Shown here one piece after another: positions 53,301 to 63,655 of a stretch of DNA of 64,000 nucleotides (positions within the stretch are counted from its first letter, which is position 1; the number at the start of each line of letters is the position of its first letter). A program made the translations under genes and the position numbers. Source of the DNA: Plectosphaerella cucumerina (lineage: Eukaryota; Ascomycota; Sordariomycetes; Glomerellales; Plectosphaerellaceae); contig JAGPXD010000003.1 of the NCBI GenBank assembly GCA_020746995.1, forward strand, positions 6,014,001 through 6,078,000, read 5' to 3'. The notes below the pieces were generated by a model, which ran no database searches, was not told the DNA's origin, and saw only the letters and a program-made list of their open reading frames with translations.

Positions 53301-54518
53301 TCTGGCCAGCTCGCCCGGAACAAGACCAACTCAGACTGGGGCATGATGGACCTGGACATGAACTGCAAGTTCGACAAGGTGTACAGCTCGCTTGACGAGT
53401 TGGACGGCGACGCCGCCGACATTCCTGCCCATTGCGCAGCCATGCACGCAATCACGGTCCTCGAGAAGATGCTGTCCAAATCACTCGAAGGGTTCGATGC
53501 CGCGGCTGACGGCTACGACGGCTTGTACAGTCATTACAAGGACTACATCATTGAGTCCTTGACTGGCCGGCTCGAGAAGCTGATGCTTTTTGCCAAGGAG
53601 GACGGCGGCGTCTCGGACACCTACTTCAGGTGCTATGCACACAAGGCGGGCTCGGTCGGCGCTGATCGCAACAAGGCCACAGAGACATCCTGCTTCAACC
53701 TACCCACAGGCAAGCCGTACGACGACTACACCTATTGGTACGAGATGAGGGACAAGGCGGCCTGGGAGAAGTTCCTCAACAGCGAGGGTATCCTTCCCGA
53801 GTGGCTTTATTACTCTCAAATGCACAACCCCAAGGGCCAGGACACGTGCGACACCAGCAACATGTGCGTCGTCAAGAACCTTTACTACAACGGCTACCCT
53901 CTGCCCATTGAGAGTAGCAAAATTGAGGTGCCCAACCCCAAGGACATCATCACGGCGGCCCGAAACAACATGGAGAACATCACGACGTCATTCGAGATGG
54001 TTTACATGTCCATCGGCCTCGAGGATTGGGATGGTGGTTTCAACAATGCCGTCGAGATCTTGTCCGTGCCCGTCTTCATGCTCGAGGATGCAGTCGCCTC
54101 CATGACTCAGGTCAAGGAGATCGGCAAGGACTGGAAGGAGGCACAGAAGAAGAAGCTCATTCTGAGCATCATCGAAGGCGTCTTGTTCCTCCTGGGATTT
54201 TTGGGTCCCATCGCCGGGACCATGGGCAGGGTCGGCGCTGCTATCGGACGTCTCGCCTCAATCATCGAGGCCTCCGGCGCTGGAGGACTGGCAATCTACT
54301 CCATCGTCGAGGATCCAGCATCAGCGCCGCTTGCAATCCTCGGCCTGGTTCTGGGTGAGCTTGCCGGCGGGCGGTCGAACACGGGGCGAGACTTTGCAAT
54401 GCTCAACGCCAAGAAGAACGAGATGACCACGAAGGAGAAGACCGCTCTCGGCAAGTCGTACTCCGCCAACACCCCTAAAGTACAGTCCATTATGGGCAAG
54501 TCCTGCAGGAGGTTGTAA
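50382..54518 (+). CDS. large secreted GH18 chitinase with LysM and chitin-binding domains (subgroup C, killer-toxin-subunit-like)
   Basis: 1378 aa in one exon. A signal peptide (about 1-25) is followed by an N-terminal region of about 300 residues. Then come three LysM modules at about 335-385, 406-455 and 472-523. A hevein-type chitin-binding domain (CPLNVCCNIWGQCGTTKDFC, about 561-583) precedes the GH18 barrel from about 618. The catalytic motif DGLDIDWE occupies 727-734, with acid Glu734, so the enzyme should be active. This order is that of fungal subgroup C chitinases, related to the alpha/beta subunit of yeast zymocin. The C-terminal ~300 residues are outside the barrel and include a long Gly/Ile-rich hydrophobic stretch (about 1257-1325). 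Such chitinases act on cell walls of other fungi or in self-remodelling. Confidence 0.94.
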   Translation: MRGQHIAASVGGWLGLLAAAPFVAAVADPKGFDFGTFPGPPPSLEPPRSSLCPGRCSDSGPTGFSWSVVPSISALKSCNETILFQSSLQTSITSSSVVLRACSVPESLSKRAQADETKYGPPCLASAELRSSEVDVQVSWSGDKATSGTASDVANALLQLQKNLVEDPTCGATTLLARSGNVVVGIWVGRQIRKTSAAAALVNRFAESVAARATSLPIKGTAQLCGTEKPSSQDFGIFYDTTGKVSDAFSAMQGWSEGDCISAFEQLELWKGIAIDIIPASALSMGADKAIPEAKGSRNNQTAPAASRSRSTILSVTSVSAEPTSSVAPGKLDSRAVCKTVKVEAADSCYTIATQKCGIKLLDLYKFNGGSSELCNNLEAGSEVCCSSGAQPEPEPKPAMRLAAAECKYVIVEKGDTCTSIAAECGITLEQFYSFNRNSQSWCNSLVVRSPVCCSQGQLPDLRPQKNSDGSCFAYTIQPDEGCYDIADRHRISEDQLHNFNKGKTWGWTGCGLLQKYHQICLSEGTPPMPSSISNAVCGPQKPGTAKPSGNAKLADLNPCPLNVCCNIWGQCGTTKDFCVDTTVDNTPGTAKEGTYGCVSNCGMDIVNKDTAPSQFRRLGYFEGWNFKRPCLNMDVSQIPERHYDVIHFAFGWISEDFQISAGPDVKEQFDKFVKEKVSYKKVISFGGWAFSNEPATSHIIRNAVKPQNAVKFATNLVAFVNANNLDGLDIDWEYPGATDIDGSQPGTEEDGKNYLAFLQLVKRRLGTSKTLAIAAPASFWYLKAFPIAEMAKVVDYIVYMTYDLAGQWDVGSKWAHDGCEGGNCLRSHVNSTMTYSSLSMITKAGVPSHKILVGVSSYGRSFKMSQVGCEGPDCTFQGARNQSPAKPGQCTREGGYIADAEMDQLMRLADSGVEDTAYRSYYDASSDSDILVYDRSEWVAWMSPITKARRSDYYKSLNMGGTTDWAIDLSVYSGQLARNKTNSDWGMMDLDMNCKFDKVYSSLDELDGDAADIPAHCAAMHAITVLEKMLSKSLEGFDAAADGYDGLYSHYKDYIIESLTGRLEKLMLFAKEDGGVSDTYFRCYAHKAGSVGADRNKATETSCFNLPTGKPYDDYTYWYEMRDKAAWEKFLNSEGILPEWLYYSQMHNPKGQDTCDTSNMCVVKNLYYNGYPLPIESSKIEVPNPKDIITAARNNMENITTSFEMVYMSIGLEDWDGGFNNAVEILSVPVFMLEDAVASMTQVKEIGKDWKEAQKKKLILSIIEGVLFLLGFLGPIAGTMGRVGAAIGRLASIIEASGAGGLAIYSIVEDPASAPLAILGLVLGELAGGRSNTGRDFAMLNAKKNEMTTKEKTALGKSYSANTPKVQSIMGKSCRRL

Positions 54519-54723
54519 GCATAGAACAAGGAATCAGTCTGGGCCTCCCAAACTAAGACTGAACTGACAATAAGAAACACGGTAGAAGAAACCCGCGCCT
54601 TTAACCCCTTTCCTCCCCCTTATCCTTATTCTCATGTGTTATACGGCGAAATGGTTTGTAACCTGTGTATATAGACCCTCGTTACTATAGATAGTTCGAT
54701 TATTATCGAAGATAAATATTATA
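54519..54723. other. chitinase 3' flank and start of AT-rich island
   Basis: The first ~100 bases are ordinary sequence. From about 54640 composition shifts to the AT-rich, TA-dinucleotide-heavy type of the transposon island. Confidence 0.6.
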
Positions 54724-54725
54724 TA

Positions 54726-54771
54726 ACGTATATCACAAGCGAGTGGTCCACCCAAGCGAGTGGTCTACCCA
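54726..54771 (+). repeat. left terminal inverted repeat with two 17-bp subrepeats
   Basis: Contains CAAGCGAGTGGTCCACC at 54736-54752 and the near-identical CAAGCGAGTGGTCTACC at 54753-54769, directly adjoining. Confidence 0.85.
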
Positions 54772-54949
54772 ACCTATATTCTACAGAATTAACCTATCGT
54801 TACGCGATATCTTAGTATTTAATTTAAATGAAAGCTACTCTTCGCTATCCGACGATAACAGGGTAACCTACTAATAAGTTCTCGCGTTGTGGCTAGTCTT
54901 TCCGTATACGCTATAGTTTTGTTTCTTCGGCGCGGCGTGTGTCGACGGA

Positions 54950-55990
54950 GCTGGATTTTATCGTGTTTCCTCCTTTACTTAAGAATCTACCTCTCTCTGG
55001 GTAATCTAGTCCTATCCCTCGCCTAGAGTAAGGCTCCCTCCTTTTCGTAGTTATACTTTTTTAGCCCTACGACGCCGGCTAAGGGTTATATTCTCCTCTC
55101 GAAGGATCGCGTTCTCGGACTTTAAAAGGGCGATCTAGTATATAACACCCTGCGTACCCTTCGCTAGGAAGTTAATAGCGTTAAGAATTAACGTCGGTAA
55201 GCTACTCTTATAACGGTTAATCCGACCTTTAATAAAATCGGACTATAAAATAGCTTCTATAGCGGTTATAGGTGTCTGGGAGGTCTAGAGGTCGGGTAGC
55301 CCGTAAGATAACCCCGGAGGCGTCGGTGTCTTTAACTTTATATCTAGCTTCGAGAGAACTACTTTCGGGTTATAGGGTATAAGTCTAGCCCCTCGAAAAC
55401 TACCTAGGATATTTTTTTCTGTTATTATATCTCGAAATATAGCCGAAAATACGGGTAGGAAGTCCTCCTTTATAATATAGTTTATACCAGCCTTTATCTT
55501 TATCTCGATTTACCGACTATATACTTTCTTTAGCGGGCTAAAATAGCTAATATTAAGAGGTTAGAGTAGATATAATAAATAAGGGGGTATATAGAGTGTA
55601 ATAATATTATTTTCCTTATAGTAGAGCTTAAATTTAACGGAGTAGTAACTTTTATAGTTATCTAGGATAAAGACGTAATACCCACCCGTCTTTCTGGGTT
55701 TTATATATCGGTTAAAATACTAAATCTAATTAAAGTTAATTTCGTTTATTATCTAGCCGTTTAGAGACGTTACGATCCTCTAGTTATATAGAATCGTATC
55801 GTCTTAGTACTAAGTCGAGAGGTAATATTTACCCGTAACCACGATATATAGCGGGACGTAGAAACCGGTTACGCTAACACCCTGGATTACTATAACCTAT
55901 TCCCGATTACCCGGCTACCTTATCTTCGGGTTAGAATGTCTTTCCGTACCTGTAACGACTGTCCCGTTAGCGATAACGCCTATCTGGAAA
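54950..55990 (-). pseudogene. pogo-type DDE transposase, C-terminal part (RIP-degraded)
   Basis: Reverse translation of about 55450-55700 gives a DDE_1 pattern: YYVFILDNY, YKENNIITLYIPPY, LNISYFSPLKKVY, INYIIKEDFLP. It is broken by stop codons at former Gln and Trp positions. The reading frame resumes in the other half at 63109. Not functional. Confidence 0.85.
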
Positions 55991-55995
55991 CTAGT
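55991..55995. repeat. target-site duplication CTAGT (left)
   Basis: CTAGT directly abuts the left LTR start at 55996 and is repeated at 63104-63108, directly after the right LTR. Confidence 0.9.
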
Positions 55996-56527
55996 TGTTA
56001 CGACCCAGGTACAGTCCTAAACAGAGGAAGGTAGTCTGGAGAGGCGGTGGTGTATACTAGCAGTACGTGCTAGGCAACTAAGGAACAATACGTCGCAGCC
56101 GTTATCGTCGTACTTATCGTGATGTCGTAAAGCGTTACGCTTCTTCACTATAGGCCTAAGGAGGTTTCCAATAAAGACTTAAATTAATCACTATCGTAAA
56201 TCTAGGTAGAGCTATATACTACGAGGTAGTATCTTATATAGACGGAGGTTCCTGGGGATCACGCTGGATCACTTCGTAATCCGTCGTGATCCGACCGTTA
56301 GATCACTATTGTGATAACCGTAATCCATATTATATAATAACAGCCCCTGTCTATTCGTCGAACATCTAGGGTATCCACGGCGAACCCGGAGTAGAGCATC
56401 AAACAGGCTCACTCTCTTAGCGTTCGTAATCCATAGTCCGCACTTAGCCCGTACGCCTAATTACCTAAGGGGGTTAATTTCCGCGGGGTCTTAGGCCGAG
56501 TAACCTACGGCCTACTTAGGCGTTACA
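55996..56527 (-). repeat. 3' LTR of the gypsy element
   Basis: 532 bp. Same length as the other LTR with no gap in alignment by eye. Differences are C/T or G/A transitions. A purine-rich tract (GGAGGGGAAT on the minus strand, 56530-56540) adjoins its inner edge and is the expected polypurine primer. Confidence 0.93.
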
Positions 56528-56627
56528 AGATTCCCCTCCTCCAGGTCGATATCCCAGCGACCATAAATAGGTATATACCCCTGTTATCGCGTCCCGTAGT
56601 CCTTATTCCTTTACTAACGCCGACACG

Positions 56628-57140
56628 ATATCCAGTCAAATCGAAAAACAAAGATCCGATAAAACCGAACAACGTCGCGCACTCGCAGCCCTAATTAAAT
56701 CCGACGGCGAAAACAGAATACCGTATACTTAGTATTTCCAGCACAACCTAACATACAAGACAGCACCGGGATCAACTCGTTATACTATCTACATCAAGCG
56801 AGGTCGTTCTTACGATAGTATCAACGTAACTTCTACCCGTAAGTCTACCGTTCTAATATCGTACTTAGGGTTACTAACGTATTTCGTAGTCGAGAAGGTA
56901 TTAAAAGAATCAAAGCGATTAGATAAGGAGATAAAAGAGAAAGAGATAGAGTTAGAGGTTCTCCAGACAAAGTTAGCAGCTACACTTAGCGCGATATCGC
57001 GGATCCGTCGACTTCGGAAGGTAGCCAAGAAGCAAGAGGAGGCCCTCTTCAGTCGAGGAATAACAGAGCTAGACAAAAAAGATAGTATTATATCTTTAAC
57101 AACAGCGGAGCTTCGGGTTACAAACAACCTTAGGGAGTAG
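56628..57140 (+). pseudogene. accessory reading frame opposite to gag-pol inside the gypsy element
   Basis: On the plus strand a frame of 170 codons runs from an ATA (possibly a mutated ATG) at 56628 to TAG at 57138-57140, broken only by a TAG at 56730. A TATA-like stretch lies near 56569. The second half is a strongly charged coiled coil (VLKESKRLDKEIKEKEIELE, then RIRRLRKVAKKQEEALFSRG). The first half has Tyr residues at spacings that suggest former Cys codons altered by G-to-A change. It lies between the pol end and the 3' LTR. The family is not recognised. The opposite strand is also open over part of it, so coding status is inferred from composition. Confidence 0.5.
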
Positions 57141-57199
57141 GGTACTAGGGACATACTAGATTAGTCCTCCCTAGGAGTCGGCGAAGGCTTCGCAGATTT

Positions 57200-60100
57200 A
57201 GGACCGCTACCGCAGTTTAAGATTAGCGATACTCCTCCAGACGCTAGGGGCAGTTCCGCAGGTACTCAATAGGTTCCCAGGTATTTTCTTCGTATCCGCA
57301 GTTTTCCCATTTAACAAGGTATTCAGTACGTCTATCGTGTTATCTATAGTCGAGGATTTTCTCGACGGTAAATTCCTCGGTATCGTCCGCTTCGAGGTCG
57401 TCTTCGAGCGGTACGTTATCAGGTACAGCTTCGAGTAGTACGATATAGAAGACCGGGTGGATCTTTATATTCTCGGGTAAGGAAAGTCGAAAATTAGTAT
57501 CCGAGATTTTCTACTAAATTCGAAAGGGTCCGATTTTTTTAAAATCCAACTTACTATTAGGGCGTATAGTTTTAATATTTTTACAAATAAGGTAGACTTT
57601 ATCCCCCTCCTTAAAGGATAGTCCCTTCATCCTTAACTAGTTAGCGTATTTAGTCATTCTAACGCGTACCAGTTAAAGGTCGTTACAAAGTACGTCGTAA
57701 ATCTACCGAATATCGTCGGCTAGTTTATTAGCTCTAGGAGCTTTTAAAACTTCCCTGGGTTCTCTATACATTATTAGGTTAAATCCGTAGTTAGTGTAGA
57801 AAGGTAAGACCTTAGTTAACTCACTAGGTACGCTATTATAGGCAAACTATACTATCGGAAGGAGTACTACCCAGTTATCCTGTCACTCGTTAACGTAGCA
57901 GCGAAGATATTATTCGAGGGTCTAGTTAGTCCTTTCTGTTTATCCGTCTAACTGTAGATAGAATACAGTTAAGAGATAGTAGTCGGGTCCAAGTTACTTC
58001 ATAAGTCCTTTCCAAAAGTAGCTCGTGAACAGCTTATCGCGATCGGAAACAAGTTCCTTTAGCATACTATACTATACGGCGATATTACGTAGGAAGACGT
58101 ATACAAAGTCTTCCGCAGTTCCCGTTTTAAGGTATAGCAGAAAGTAGGAATACTTAGTAAGACAATCGACGATAACCAGGATAGCGTCGTACTATCGTCC
58201 TGAGACCGGTTCTTTAGACTTAGGCAAGTCCGTAATAAAATCCAAAGAGATAGATATCCATAGTCCCTCCGCTACGGGCAGAGGCTTAAGCTCTCCGTAG
58301 GGCTTATATCTAGCGGCCTTACTCTTACAGCAGAGGTCGCAGGTCTTAAGTACTTCCTGCACTTAAAGGCGTATAATATTCTCGTCGTAGTATTATCGGA
58401 TACACTAATACGTTTTCCAGACTCCTTAATATCCATAGGCTAGGGCACTATAGATACGCATAATAAGTTCTTAAGTAGTCTCCCTACGAGTAGCGAGGAC
58501 CTCCAAGACTCGTTCGTTAGGTATAAAGTCGCCTTACAAATTAATCGAGAGAATCGCATTATAGTCGGGGACTTCGGTACTCACTAAGTCGCTACGTCGG
58601 CTCAAAGCATCCACTCAACCATTCTCTAATCCTTTACGGTACAAGATAGTAAAGTTAAATTCCGAAAGGAACTCAGCCTATCTCGTCTATCGTTTATTCA
58701 GCTCCTTTGTAGTCGTAAAGTTAACGAGGTTCTTATAGTCCGTGAGAACCTTGACTGGGTGCGTAGTGCCTAAGAGGTATAGCTTCCATTCCTTAAAGGC
58801 TTCGATAATAGCCATCAGTTCCTTATCATAGATCTAATAGTTAAGTTCTAGTCCGTAAAGCTTTTTAGAGTAGAAAGCGACAGGGTAAAGTCGTCCTTCT
58901 TTATCCCTCTATCCCAGTTATCCTCTAAGCGTATAGTCTAATACGTCGGTTTCGACTTTAAATAGTAGCTCGGGGTCAGGGATTTTAAGAATCGGCTCGC
59001 TTAAGATACTATTCTTAATACTCTAAAAGGCTTATTCTTCGGTATCCTACTAGCGGAACGGCTAGTCTTTCTTTATAAGGTCGGTAAGAGGTCGGGAAAT
59101 CTAACTATATCCCTTTATAAATCGTCGGTAGAAGTTAACAAATCCAAGAAATCCTCTAATATCGGAGACATTAGCTAGCGTCGGCTAGTTCTTAACTATC
59201 TCGATCTTCTTAGGGTCCATACGGATTTCCCCTAGTCGGATATTATATCCAAGGAAGTCCACGTCCTAAGTATAAAACTTACTTTTCTCGGGTTCGACAA
59301 GCAGTTTAGCGTCCATCAGTCGTTTCAAGACCTAGTAAACGTACTTCCGATATTCCTCGAGGGTTCTCGAAAAGATAAAGATATCGTCGAGGTATACCAC
59401 CACAAAGATATCTAGGAAGTCGCGAAAGACTTCGTTAATTATTATTTAGAATATAGCCGGAGCATTCGTAAACCCAAAGGGCATCACCAAATACTCGAAA
59501 TATCCTCGGCGAGTACGGAAAGCCGTTTTCCACTCCTCTCCTTCCTTTATACGGATCAAGTTATACACTCCTTTAAGGTTAATAGCCGTAAACCATTACA
59601 CTCCAACCAGCAAATCCCGAAGTTCGGCGATAAGTAGTAAGGGGTAGCAGTTCTTAATCGTAATATCGTTAAGTTATCAGTAGTCAACACACAATCGTAA
59701 TTTCCCGTTCTTCTTAGGAACGAAAAGGATCGGGTATCCAGCTAGTAACTTAGATAGTCGAATATATCCTTTCCGAAGGTTCTCCTCCAGATATTCATCG
59801 AGTACAGCCTACTACTTCTCGTTAAGCTAGTAGATCTTATAGAACCTAGGCTATATACCTTCTTTAAATACAATCTCGTAGTCGTAATAGCTATAGAGGG
59901 GCAACCTAGTCTCGAGTTCCTCCTCAAACAGGATCGAGTATTTTTAGTAGTCAATCGGAACGTTCTTTATTCATTCTTCGAGTACCTTACGTCGTTCGTC
60001 GTAGCTAAGGTCTTAGTTCAAGCTATTATCATACTTATAAATCTCTTTATTAAGCTATACAAGATATCTCGTAGTCTTCGTATAAAACTACACCGGAGCT

Positions 60101-62510
60101 ATATCTCTCTATTAGATCTAGCCAGGATTCCAATTCACTTAGGGATTCCACTTTCTTAACTATAGGATACCTAGGATAATATCCTAATCTCCGATCTCCG
60201 TAATATCAAATACGGTTAGCGTCGTACGTCCTTAGATACGGATCTCGAGGTATACAGTCTCTTAATCAATACTTCCTTAGTTATACTACACAAGCCCGCC
60301 TTCTACGGATCTCAGCTAGTAAGGGTATCTCTTACGGTTCGTTACAAGTCCGAGTCGCTATCGAAGTCGTAGTGATATATAGTTCCCCTACACTCCGCTA
60401 TCAAGGAGCGCTACGTACTTATACCCTCGTAGGGTAACTCTTAGTATAAGATAGTCGGAGTCGCCTTCGTTATATACCGTGTTACACAGGGTCTTAACGG
60501 ATTTCACTCACGCCTACTCTTACCCTTATAAGAGTGGCGCGACTCTTTTCCCGAGTCGTCGTAGTATTCACGCCTCGTCTTAAGTCGTTAAGAGGAAGAA
60601 CTTAATAATCCGGTTTTCCTTCTCCTGACTTCGTCCGACGTAGCTATACCAGTACCTTAAGCCCAATAGCCTAAGGTAGGCAAGCTAGTAATTAAGTCGC
60701 GACGGGTAACAGTCGATTCCGGGGTTATAAGTAAGTTAAGGTACTACTATTCCTTATTCTTCCGAAGGGTCCTTTCAGCCCTTTAGCGACGGAGTTTGTA
60801 GTCGCCTTAGTTATTCGGGTCGATCCTAGTAAGGGTCTATCCCAGGTTCTTAGCGGTACCTAGCTAGGACCAAAGAATCCTCCATTCGCGGATCTTCCGT
60901 AAAGCGTATACCCTGCATACATCGATAGGGCAGTCGAACCAAAGGGTCTCGCGACTAATACATAGCATAGGGTATTCCGGTAATAGTACAAAAACCATAG
61001 TCCTTTTCCCAGGTAGGCAAACAGTAGGTACCCAATAGGGTAGCTCTTCGTTAGTATAGACGCATTCGATAGTATCGTCGTTAGGTCGCCTGGGGTAGAA
61101 GTTATAACTAAGCTTCTACACGTAGTATATAGGGCAATCGTCGTAGATACATTAGGCCCAAAACATAGTATTATAGTCGGGGCTACCAGGGGGCAGGCAA
61201 TCATCATCGTCTTCCCTAGGACCGAAAGCGTAGGTTATATAGGGTACTTTACTAGTATCTCGAGCGTTATACCCGAAGAAGTCGACAGCTTCGTTTTCTT
61301 CGAGATCTCCGTATCCCTCCAGCCGGATAGTAAGTTATTAGTCCTACGGCTAGGTATCGGGGATTAATTCTTCGTTATCGGAGGTCACGGGTTCCTACGT
61401 CGTTTCACTTTCTTCTTCTTCGCTAGGGTCGATAACTTCGACCTAGTAGTTCCATCGGACCACCCTCTCTTAGGTAGACATCGAGCTACGTCCTAGGACT
61501 ACGATAGTTCGGATTATAGTTTAGGGTTTCTTATCGTACCGCGTAGCATTAAGCTATCGGGGACCTTCGATACACTTAGGTTAGCGGCAATCGCGTACGA
61601 AGTAGCCCATCTTATAGCAATTAAAGCACTCAATATCCTTCCTATCCTTCCTTCCCTTCTACAGGACGTCTAGCTCCATAGGACCGGCGTACGTAGTTCC
61701 TCCATACACGGTAGTCATACGGCAGTCGCTACGGTAGTAAGGTTAGTACTAATATCTACGGCCCATATTAGCACGGGTTAGTCCCGTAAAGCGTACGGGT
61801 TAATAGCCACGCTTCTCCTACTTACGTTCATACAGGCGGTTATCGATCTTAATAGCAGTAGCGATATAGTCGGTGAAATCGCTAGGGCGGTTAAGCTTTA
61901 TAAGTTCATCCTTAACTTCGTCCTTCAGTCCAGCGTAGTAGGCTACCATCAGGGGTTCATCGTCCCAGCTAAGACGTACGGTAATTTGTCGGAATTTAGC
62001 GGTATAGTCGGCGGCGGAGCCGCGCTAACGTAGATTCCGAAGTTATTATTCTACGGTACGTTCCTCGTCAGGGTCCCCAAAGGTCTCACGGAGGCGCTTT
62101 TCGAAAGTAGCGAAGGTTCCGAATACTTCGCGAGTAAACTTATCCTATTCCTTTAGTTTTCCGGCGTATTCGAGGTAGTCCTTCTAAATCGGTTCAAACC
62201 AGTTAAGGGCGTCACCCCTAAGGAAGGCGGCGGCGCTAAAGACCTTATCGACCTCTTCCTAGAGGTCTCTCTAGTAGAACATCTAGAAGGCTTTAAGGTA
62301 AGTAAGGAAGCCAGGGAGCTCTTCCTTCTTACCGTCGAAGGTCGGGGGCTCAGGATAGCGGAGGCGCGGGCCTCCACCAGATCCGTTAGCGAGTTACTTC
62401 CTCATCTCGTTATTCTCCTACTAGAGTTAGGTAATCATAGCGAGGACGGTTTCCATACTAGCGGTAGGAGCTCCGACAGCAGATCCGGATTCACGTACGG
62501 CGGGTGCCAT
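57200..62510 (-). pseudogene. gag-pol of the gypsy element (RIP-degraded)
   Basis: Gag starts at the ATG 62510 (MAPAVRESGSA) and contains PPTFDGKKEELPGFLTYLKAF and RGDALNWFEP, typical of fungal gypsy Gag. A CCHC knuckle lies at about 61587-61628 (CFNCYKMGYFVRDC, with Tyr in the His position). The protease motif LLDSG is at 60394-60408. RT YLDD is at 59383-59394. RNase H is at about 58620-59010. The integrase spans about 57880-58480, including a CDLCC zinc motif near 58330 and SDRDKLFTS. The frame is interrupted by many stops. Confidence 0.92.
57261..57370 (-). pseudogene. chromodomain at the C-terminus of gypsy integrase
   Basis: The minus strand reads TEYLVKWENCGYEENTWEP, the aromatic-cage pattern of chromodomains (Y, W, W) that target such elements to methylated histone H3 in heterochromatin. 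Confidence 0.85.
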
Positions 62511-62571
62511 AATAGCTACGTAAGTATTACTCGGTAGTCGCAGAGAACGTACTAAACAAGAGTAATCAAAG

Positions 62572-63103
62572 TATTACAACCCAGGTACAGTCCTAAACAG
62601 AGGAAGGTAGTCTAGAGAGGCGGTAGTATATACTAGCAGTACATACTAGGCAACTAAGGAACAATACGTCGCAGCCGTTATCGTCGTACTTATCGTAATA
62701 TCGTAAAGCGTTACGCTTCTTCACTATAGGCCTAAAGAGGTTTCCAATAAAGACTTAAATTAATCACTATCGTAAATCTAGGTAGAGCTATATACTACAA
62801 GGTAGTATCTTATATAGACGGAGGTTCCTGGGGATCACACTAGATCACTTCGTAATCCGTCGTAATCCGACCGTTAAATCACTATTGTGATAACCGTAAT
62901 CCATATTATATAATAACAGCCCCTATCTATTCGTCGAACATCTGGGGTATCCACGGCGAACCCGGAGTAGAGCATCGAACAGGCTCACTCTCTTAGCGTT
63001 CGTGATCCATAGTCCGCACTTAGCCCGTACGCCTAATTACCTAAGGGGGTTAGTTTCCGCGGGGTCTTGGGCCGAGTGACCTGCGGCCTGCTTGGGCGTT
63101 ACA
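62572..63103 (-). repeat. 5' LTR of the gypsy element
   Basis: 532 bp, aligned end to end with 55996-56527. The inner boundary on the minus strand continues CTTTGATTACTC, the place for a primer-binding site, though I cannot assign a tRNA. Confidence 0.92.
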
Positions 63104-63108
63104 CTAGT
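63104..63108. repeat. target-site duplication CTAGT (right)
   Basis: Matches 55991-55995. Together they mark the insertion point within the pogo-type transposase. Confidence 0.9.
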
Positions 63109-63640
63109 CTTATCGAAGTTATAAATATCCGAGTCTATTATACTATATTTCGTGACTATATTCCGTATAAGCCGAAACCACGCGTTTATCGCGTCTAGAT
63201 CTTTATATTAGGCTCTCTTATAGTTATATCTACGAAAGAAACGTGTCCGGAGCTCTAGTTGTCGTTTAACGAAGTTGAACGCTTAGTTCTTCCCGACGGG
63301 TAGCGTATTACACTCCGTAAGTAGTTTATTAGTTATATCTCTAACCTCGCCTAACCGAGTAGGGTATAATCGCGAATCTAGGTTAAGTGTGTATTTAATA
63401 ATCGTCTTCTCTTCGAGTTTAGTTAATTTCGTAGAATTCGGAGGGCTATTACGTCGGGTAGTAGTACTACGTAGGCGGCGGAGGAGGGTTGTCTTCGGTA
63501 TATCGTAGATCTTCGTAGCGCTTATAGTACTTAAAGTCGCTTTGTTTTTTATTACTTAGATAGTAAGAATAATCTAGCTTTCTTTATAAGGTATCGATAT
63601 TTCTAGTAGTAGAATAAACGTGTAACGGGGAGTAGAATCT
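63109..63640 (-). pseudogene. pogo-type transposase, N-terminal part (RIP-degraded)
   Basis: The minus strand reads IYDIPKTTLLRRL, LTKLEEKTIIKYTLNLDSR and NFVKRQLELRTRFFRRYNY, the helix-turn-helix/CENP-B-type DNA-binding region of Fot1-like transposases. The frame carries stops. Continues at 55990 across the gypsy insertion. Confidence 0.85.
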
Positions 63641-63655
63641 ATAGAATCCGGGCGG

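Larger units (their letters stand above)
55996..63103 (-). mobile_element. Ty3/gypsy LTR retrotransposon with chromodomain, complete but RIP-mutated
   Basis: 7,108 bp with two 532-bp LTRs (55996-56527 and 62572-63103), target duplication CTAGT and gag-pol on the minus strand. LTR ends read TGTTACG...CGTTACA on the plus strand, mutated to TATTACA at the right copy. Domain order gag, protease, RT, RNase H, integrase, chromodomain is the chromovirus arrangement. Almost all stops are TAG/TAA at former Gln or Trp codons, so the element is dead. Confidence 0.95.

Noticed and set aside
60860..61207. 115-codon minus-strand frame in the transposon island
   Set aside because: It overlaps the decayed gag-pol region in a different frame and has no recognisable domain, so it is chance openness.
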